From assembly GCA_030424825.1 (NCBI GenBank), contig JAUHWE010000123.1, forward strand, positions 1 through 10,046: a stretch of DNA of 10,046 bases, given 5' to 3'. Below the pieces are notes generated by a model that saw only the letters and a program-made list of their open reading frames with translations, was not told the DNA's origin and did no database searches. The position numbers and the translations under genes are program-made. Below are positions 5,720 through 10,046 of this stretch, piece after piece; the stretch's first letter is position 1; every line of letters begins with the position of its first letter. The DNA is from Verrucomicrobiia bacterium. Its GTDB lineage: Bacteria; Verrucomicrobiota; Verrucomicrobiia; Opitutales; Opitutaceae.

Positions 5720-8452
5720 CTAACCCGTAGTGCGAAGGCCGGCGGCGACGGCGTTGATGCTTTGCAGGACGCGTCGCAGATCGTTTTCGGAGCCGCTTTG
5801 GCGCCACGTTTCAAGCAGTTCGATTTGCTGGGCATGCAGGAGGTCGAGCCACTGGTCGCGAGCGTGCAGTGTTTTGTAGAATCGCGGTCGGCGTTCTTGT
5901 AGCGGGCCATTGAGAAGCTCTGCCAGGTGGCCTTGCGTGAGAGCGTGTTCGTTGACTATCAATTGATGGAAGTGTTCCCGTACCGATTTATCGGCTACAA
6001 GCTGACTGTAGCGCTCCATGACCCGTAGATCGGCACTTTCGACGCTGGATTCAACGTTGTAGAGGACGTAGCGAAGGAAGGGCCATGTTTGAGCACTGGC
6101 TTTGAGCTTGGCATAGTGCTCAGGCTTTTCGGTTTCCAGCGCTTTTAGAGATGATCCGACTCCGTACCAGCCGGGCATATAGAAACGGGATTGGTTCCAG
6201 CTGAACACCCAAGGAATGGCGCGAAGGTCCGCTAGGCTTGGGTTGCCGCTGCGGCGGGACGGACGAGAGCCGATGCGACTGTGCTCAAGGGCGTCGATGG
6301 GTGTGGCGCTTCGGTAGTAAGTGAGGAAATTGTCTTCTCGAAGAAATGCCCGATAGGATCTGGAGCTTCGCTCAGACAGAAATTCGACCGCTTCAGTAAG
6401 ATCCTTTGTAGGGGAATTGTCGGCACCTGCGAGTTGTGCACCGACGGATCCAGCGACTAGGAGCTCCAGGCTGCGGGCTGCGGTTAAGTGGTTGCCGTAT
6501 TTTTGAGCGATGACTTCACCTTGTTCTGTCACGCGTGATCCGCAATTCAAGGACCCTTGTGGCAAGGCTTCCAGGAATCGGTGAGTCGGCCCGGCGCCGC
6601 GGCTCACCGTTCCGCCGCGTCCGTGGAAAAAGCGAATGTCAACGCCACGCTTTTTGCCGAGGGCGACGAGCTTTGTTTGCGCGTTGAAGAGTCCCCATTG
6701 GCTTGCGATGATGCCGGAGTCCTTGTTGCTGTCACTGTAGCCCAGCATGGCTTCTTGCACGAGGGGAGCGTCAGTCACGGGCGTCGCGTCGCCGTCCTTA
6801 GCCAGGGCTTCGTCGAGAGCACGATTTTGCCAGGGCAGGCTCGCCTGGGTGACCGGATGTTCGAGAAAGGCATCCATGATGGATTCGCTTGCCAGAAGAT
6901 CGTCAAGCGTTTCGAAAAGCGGAGAGATCGGCATGAGGCAAACCAACCCGCTTGGCGTGCTGCGCATTAGCCCGGCTTCGCGGCAGAGGGCGTAAGCCAC
7001 GAGTAAGTCGGAGAGGGAACGCGTCATGCTGATGACGAGCTGTCCGATGGCGCCTCTTCCATTTTTACGTATCTGCTTAGCGACTACGGAGAGACTGCTA
7101 ACAGCCTCTCGAGCCTCGCGTGGGAGTTCGTTGTGGTTTTGAGCGAATGGGCGGGCGTGAACCAGTTCAGCCGACAGGAAGGCAACGCGACGTTCTTCGC
7201 TCCAATCGGCGAACGAGTCGGCGTCTTCAATTCCGGCGGCCGTTAGAAGCTGGGTAAGGGCAAGATCGTGGAATCCGCTGTTCTGGCGAATATCTAACGC
7301 GGCCATATGGAAACCGAACGTATTTAGGAAGCGGATGACAGGGACAACGTAACTTTGGGCGAGACGATCGGCCTTTGCATCGTGAAGAGATCGTTTGAGC
7401 AGGTTGAGGTCACGCTCGAGCTCGCTCGGAAAGCGATAGGGGCGAATATTGCGTTTAGAACCAGGTAGCGCCCGACGCATGAGTTCAACGAAGCGTTTCC
7501 AAGGTTCTTCTAGTGTGGTAGGATCCTTCGCTTTAGGGTCGAGTTCGTTGATGCGGGCGAGAAGCACGGCGGGTGGATCTTGAAAAAGCTTCGAAAGAGC
7601 CATGTCCTTGCTCAGCTGCTTGAGACGTTTCGACAGGGTTTCGAGTGCCGTGCGGCCCAGCTCGCCGAAGGTCTCGGCGGTTACTTCGGCGGTTACAAGT
7701 GGATGACCATCTCGGTCACCCCCCACCCAGCTGCCGAGTTGGATTCGAGGATAGGCGTCCGGGTCAGAGTCGTCCCACTTGATGCCGGCATGATTCATTG
7801 CCTGACGGAAGCGCGAATCGGCGAGTTCGATAGCCTGGGGAAATTTTTCGCGGAGGTAGTTGAGCACGTTATCGCGTTCGGAAGAGACGTCAGGCTTTTC
7901 GACCAGGATCTCGCCGCTGCGCCAGATGAGTTCGATAATGGCCTTGATGCGGTCGCGGATCTCATCGCGCTCCTCGGGTGTGTACATTTGGTTTTCCAGT
8001 TCGACGAGCCAAATGTAAAGCTGGCGGTGCTGGGCAAGTACGGAGGGGCGTTTCGCTTCAGTGGGATGACCGGTGAGCACAGGGTGGACATTCGCCTTGC
8101 GAATCGTCTCCAGAAGCTTCTGGTCTGCGATGCCGGAATCGGAAATACGTTTGAGCCAGTGTCCCCAGGAGCCGGTGTCGGCGGCTTGGTCCTGGCTTCT
8201 TTCGAGGGCGCGGCTGGATTGGTTGGCGGCGTTTTCCTCGACTAGGTTCATGATCTGAAAGGCGATCGACAGGACCTGGGCGGTCTTCTCAGGGGGAACC
8301 CCTGTCGCATCTGGGTTTTCGCGGTCGAGCAGTGGCGCAAGTTCAGGTTCCCCGATCTCTTCAAGAACCTCGCGCGTGCAACTGAGGAGAAAGTCGATAT
8401 CCCGGTCTACTTTCTCGAGGCCGGCGGAGATGCGTTGTTTAAAAGAAGGCAT
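5720..8452 (-). CDS. ppc: Phosphoenolpyruvate carboxylase
   Basis: This cytosolic enzyme makes oxaloacetate from phosphoenolpyruvate and bicarbonate, refilling the citrate cycle. At 910 residues it is close to the 883 of the E. coli enzyme and complete. Visible motifs are VHPVLTGHPTEAKRPS with catalytic His129 (E. coli His138), GSWVGGDRDGHP (240-251), LGYSDSNKDSG with Lys577 (E. coli Lys546), the mobile glycine loop FFHGRGGTVSRGAG (608-621), LRAIPWVFSWNQSR (743-756), and the C-terminal AAGLRTTG. The loop reads SRGAG where the E. coli type has GRGG, so this is a diverged subclass. Of the four E. coli aspartate-inhibitor contacts, Arg587 and Arg832 are kept (Arg618, Arg865), but Lys773 and Asn881 correspond to Ser806 and Thr908. 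This suggests altered feedback control. ATG at 8452 is preceded by an AT-rich stretch without a clear ribosome-binding site. The gene is divergent from the amidohydrolase gene and convergent with DUF1501, hence probably transcribed alone. Confidence 0.97.
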   Translation of the reverse strand: MPSFKQRISAGLEKVDRDIDFLLSCTREVLEEIGEPELAPLLDRENPDATGVPPEKTAQVLSIAFQIMNLVEENAANQSSRALERSQDQAADTGSWGHWLKRISDSGIADQKLLETIRKANVHPVLTGHPTEAKRPSVLAQHRQLYIWLVELENQMYTPEERDEIRDRIKAIIELIWRSGEILVEKPDVSSERDNVLNYLREKFPQAIELADSRFRQAMNHAGIKWDDSDPDAYPRIQLGSWVGGDRDGHPLVTAEVTAETFGELGRTALETLSKRLKQLSKDMALSKLFQDPPAVLLARINELDPKAKDPTTLEEPWKRFVELMRRALPGSKRNIRPYRFPSELERDLNLLKRSLHDAKADRLAQSYVVPVIRFLNTFGFHMAALDIRQNSGFHDLALTQLLTAAGIEDADSFADWSEERRVAFLSAELVHARPFAQNHNELPREAREAVSSLSVVAKQIRKNGRGAIGQLVISMTRSLSDLLVAYALCREAGLMRSTPSGLVCLMPISPLFETLDDLLASESIMDAFLEHPVTQASLPWQNRALDEALAKDGDATPVTDAPLVQEAMLGYSDSNKDSGIIASQWGLFNAQTKLVALGKKRGVDIRFFHGRGGTVSRGAGPTHRFLEALPQGSLNCGSRVTEQGEVIAQKYGNHLTAARSLELLVAGSVGAQLAGADNSPTKDLTEAVEFLSERSSRSYRAFLREDNFLTYYRSATPIDALEHSRIGSRPSRRSGNPSLADLRAIPWVFSWNQSRFYMPGWYGVGSSLKALETEKPEHYAKLKASAQTWPFLRYVLYNVESSVESADLRVMERYSQLVADKSVREHFHQLIVNEHALTQGHLAELLNGPLQERRPRFYKTLHARDQWLDLLHAQQIELLETWRQSGSENDLRRVLQSINAVAAGLRTTG

Positions 8453-8590
8453 ATTTTTAAGGAATGCTATTTTGCAGGGACCGCGACAAGAGGAAAGGTA
8501 CGGTTCCCTAATACTCGGCCAGTGGCGCCGAGGATTACCCTACAACTAATGTTTGCGAAAAGGGCGAGGATTGTTATCACTCGGGATTGT
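8453..8590. promoter_or_regulatory. Divergent intergenic region with an inverted repeat
   Basis: These 138 bases separate the divergent PEP carboxylase and amidohydrolase starts and must hold both promoters unless they lie inside the genes. A perfect 6-base inverted repeat, CTCGGC and GCCGAG with a 7-base gap, lies at 8514-8532 and could be an operator or chance. For the rightward gene, TTGCGA at 8553-8558 and TATCAC at 8575-8580 with 16 bases between are a weak sigma-70-like pair, but they would leave almost no leader before the ATG at 8591. No promoter can be named with confidence. Confidence 0.3.
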
Positions 8591-9715
8591 ATGAAATCTC
8601 GTTTGCTTACCCTCTATTTTTCTTTCCTGACTAGCCTCGCCTGTCCCGTCTTTGTAATGGGAGAGAGCCACGTGGCCTATTTAAACTCCATTAAGAAATT
8701 CGATGTGCACACACATGTCCGGACGGATGCTGCATTTGTGAGGGAGTTACTCGAAAAGCAGAATTTCAAATACCTTAATGTCTGCGTGGATAGCAGGGGT
8801 TCGGAGATGACCCTGAGCCAGCGTGAAAACGCTAGGGAATTGTATCAGAAATATCCGAGACACTACGCTTGGGTGACGACCTTTGATTCGAAAGGGCTTT
8901 TTGAACCAGGCTGGGCGGACAGGGCCATCGAATTGCTCAAGGAGGATTTCGAAAACGGAGCCATTGGGGTTAAAATTTGGAAAAACTTCGGAATGGAGAT
9001 TGTGAATCCTAAAGGAGAATACATATTTATTGACGACCCTGTATTAAAACCCGTTTTCGAGTTCATTGCCCAGGAAGGAAAAACCTTGCTCGCCCACATA
9101 GGTGAGCCCATCCGCGCGTGGATGCCGACCTATACGACTGAGGAGGGGATTCCGCGAAACTACTGGGCGAATCATCCTGAATACAGTTTCTATGACAAGC
9201 CGGACAAGCCATCCTATAGCGATATAATCTCCGCAGTGGATCACGTATTGCGCGACCATCCGAATCTGCGTTATGTCGGCGCCCATCTAGCCAGTTTGGA
9301 ATATGATGTAGAGGAGCTTGCCTTGCGAATGGAAAAGCACCCCAATTTTGCCGTCGAGATCGGGGGCCGCACCCGCTATTTGATGTGGCAAGCGAGGGGA
9401 AAGGTAAGGGCGTTCTTCCTGAAGTACCAGGATCGTATTTTGTATGGTACGGACATGGGGGCACCAGCGGGTATGAGTCTCCACGAAAGTGAAAGCCGGA
9501 AGAATCGCATCATCACTCGAAATGCTCATTGTGCCCAGTATTTGGCGACCGACGATGAAATCCCTTGGGGCGATATTGTTAGCGGTGATCGTCCGATTCC
9601 CGAAGCCACTTATTCGGTAACTGGATTAGCCCTGCCGGAAAGCGTGCTTAAGAAAATCTACTACGACAATGTCGTCCGTTGGTTTCCGGGTGCTGATGAA
9701 GGTTTCAGGGAATAG
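8591..9715 (+). CDS. Secreted amidohydrolase-2 family metal-dependent hydrolase
   Basis: This 374-residue protein has a signal peptide (MKSRLLTLYFSFLTSLACPVFVMG) followed by an amidohydrolase-2 TIM barrel. Metal and active-site marks are in order: FDVHTH with His40 and His42 after the first strand, IGVKIWKNFG with Lys128, LLAHIGEP with His169, VGAHLASL with His232 and ILYGTDMG with Asp288. Family members hydrolyse or decarboxylate small cyclic or aromatic substrates. The substrate here cannot be told, and the exported location is unusual for the better-studied cytosolic decarboxylases. The frame stays open upstream to 8435, but that start would overlap the PEP carboxylase gene and bury the signal peptide, so ATG at 8591 is chosen. 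SLAC around residue 18 is a poor lipoprotein box, so cleavage after VMG is more likely than lipid anchoring. The gene stands alone, divergent from PEP carboxylase, with no co-directional neighbour visible. Confidence 0.85.
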   Translation: MKSRLLTLYFSFLTSLACPVFVMGESHVAYLNSIKKFDVHTHVRTDAAFVRELLEKQNFKYLNVCVDSRGSEMTLSQRENARELYQKYPRHYAWVTTFDSKGLFEPGWADRAIELLKEDFENGAIGVKIWKNFGMEIVNPKGEYIFIDDPVLKPVFEFIAQEGKTLLAHIGEPIRAWMPTYTTEEGIPRNYWANHPEYSFYDKPDKPSYSDIISAVDHVLRDHPNLRYVGAHLASLEYDVEELALRMEKHPNFAVEIGGRTRYLMWQARGKVRAFFLKYQDRILYGTDMGAPAGMSLHESESRKNRIITRNAHCAQYLATDDEIPWGDIVSGDRPIPEATYSVTGLALPESVLKKIYYDNVVRWFPGADEGFRE

Positions 9716-9794
9716 GATACACGTTATTAAGAGAGTGACCAATAAGTCTCAATCGAACCACCATATGGGCAGATATTCTCCTGACTATTATATT

Positions 9795-9845
9795 GTAGGT
9801 CGTCTCGCCGAGGCGACATTCATCGCCAATTGGCGAGTCAACTAC
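9795..9845. repeat. Diverged GTAG-headed inverted pair (second subtype)
   Basis: GTAG at 9795-9798 is followed directly by a 19-base hairpin (9799-9817) with an 8-base stem, including one G-T pair, and the loop GCC. On the other strand a second GTAG (CTAC at 9842-9845) heads a region holding a perfect 14-base palindrome, TCGCCAATTGGCGA, at 9823-9836. The head-to-head layout is that of the other pairs in the window, but the stem sequence is different (GTCGTCTCGCC) and the two arms no longer match each other well. It lies 79 bases after the amidohydrolase stop. Confidence 0.5.
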
Positions 9846-9946
9846 CGACAGGTCGAGGTCTCCGACGACACGCCCTGCACTTTCGATCAATTAGTGAAAT
9901 CGACTTATAGGACGTTCTCTAAGTGAATAGTGATTTGAAAATTTTT

Positions 9947-10022
9947 GTAGGGGCGTCGCTTGCGGCGACCGCTAAATTGGCTACAACCTGTCATACGCGG
10001 TCGCCGCAAGCGCCGCCCCTAC
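9947..10022. repeat. GTAG-headed REP pair in inverted orientation (REPIN-like), copy 3
   Basis: Two 26-base arms, 9947-9972 and 9997-10022, lie in inverted orientation and match at 25 of 26 positions, with 24 bases between. Each begins GTAGGGGCG and ends TTGCGGCGACCGC. The left arm is identical to the single element at 5489-5514. This is the best-preserved pair of its subtype here. The surrounding tail of the window, 9716-10046, holds no credible gene; apart from this pair and the diverged one at 9795 I see nothing in it. Confidence 0.8.
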
Positions 10023-10046
10023 ATCTAAAAAGCATGGGGACTGAAA

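Noticed and set aside
7580..8245. Plus-strand 221-codon open frame opposite PEP carboxylase
   Set aside because: It is an antisense reading of a gene with full family motifs; it has no recognisable domain or independent start signals, and its length follows from the codon use of the true gene.
8435..8590. Longer N-terminus for the amidohydrolase starting at 8435
   Set aside because: It would overlap the start of the divergent PEP carboxylase gene and place 52 basic, unconserved residues before a clear signal peptide.
9669..9926. Plus-strand 85-codon open frame after the amidohydrolase
   Set aside because: It begins inside the amidohydrolase gene in another frame and crosses the diverged GTAG palindrome at 9795-9845; the product resembles no family.
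908..10022. CRISPR array or integron-type repeats as explanation of the repeated palindromes
   Set aside because: The copies are kilobases apart, in inverted pairs with short non-spacer-like gaps, with no cas or integrase gene; GTAG-headed REP pairs explain them better.

Overview
The window reads as a piece of a Gram-negative PVC-type bacterium, most likely Verrucomicrobiota and possibly Planctomycetota. The evidence is an adjacent PSCyt1/DUF1549/DUF1553 cytochrome-like protein and a Tat-exported DUF1501 protein, a pairing that is abundant in those phyla and rare elsewhere, next to a type I sulfatase. Weak or absent Shine-Dalgarno sequences fit this. The phylum is inferred from gene content; no rRNA or other marker gene is present.

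Layout. Bases 1-293 look foreign to the rest: they are visibly GC-richer and hold two unrelated gene fragments in one reading frame, a glutamate racemase N-terminus and a short acyl-CoA synthetase N-terminal segment. They run into the middle of a sulfatase gene whose 5' half is missing. This is most simply an assembly or amplification chimera at a sequence end, with short shared sequence at both joins. From about 278 the sequence is coherent: sulfatase 3' part (+, to 856), a spacer with a REP-type inverted pair, the PSCyt/DUF1549/DUF1553 gene (+, 1202-3946), the DUF1501 gene 15 bases later (+, 3962-5467), a convergent spacer with one single and one paired GTAG repeat, phosphoenolpyruvate carboxylase (-, 5720-8452), a 138-base divergent spacer, a secreted amidohydrolase-2 family protein (+, 8591-9715), and a gene-free tail with two more inverted GTAG pairs.

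How the genes fit together. The PSCyt and DUF1501 genes almost certainly form a two-gene operon acting in the cell envelope. Sulfatases often accompany such genes in PVC bacteria that degrade sulfated polysaccharides, so an exported carbohydrate or sulfate-ester catabolic role is plausible but not shown. PEP carboxylase is central metabolism (anaplerotic oxaloacetate) and unrelated to its neighbours. The secreted amidohydrolase has no assignable substrate.

The most interesting non-coding signal is a family of GTAG-headed imperfect palindromes of 26-27 bases, mostly in inverted pairs (REPIN-like). It occurs at four gene-flanking sites, with two or three sequence subtypes. The most interesting protein observations are the loss of two of the four aspartate-inhibitor contacts in PEP carboxylase, and a discoidin-like domain inserted between DUF1549 and DUF1553. 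I found no convincing new defence, mobile or biosynthetic system.
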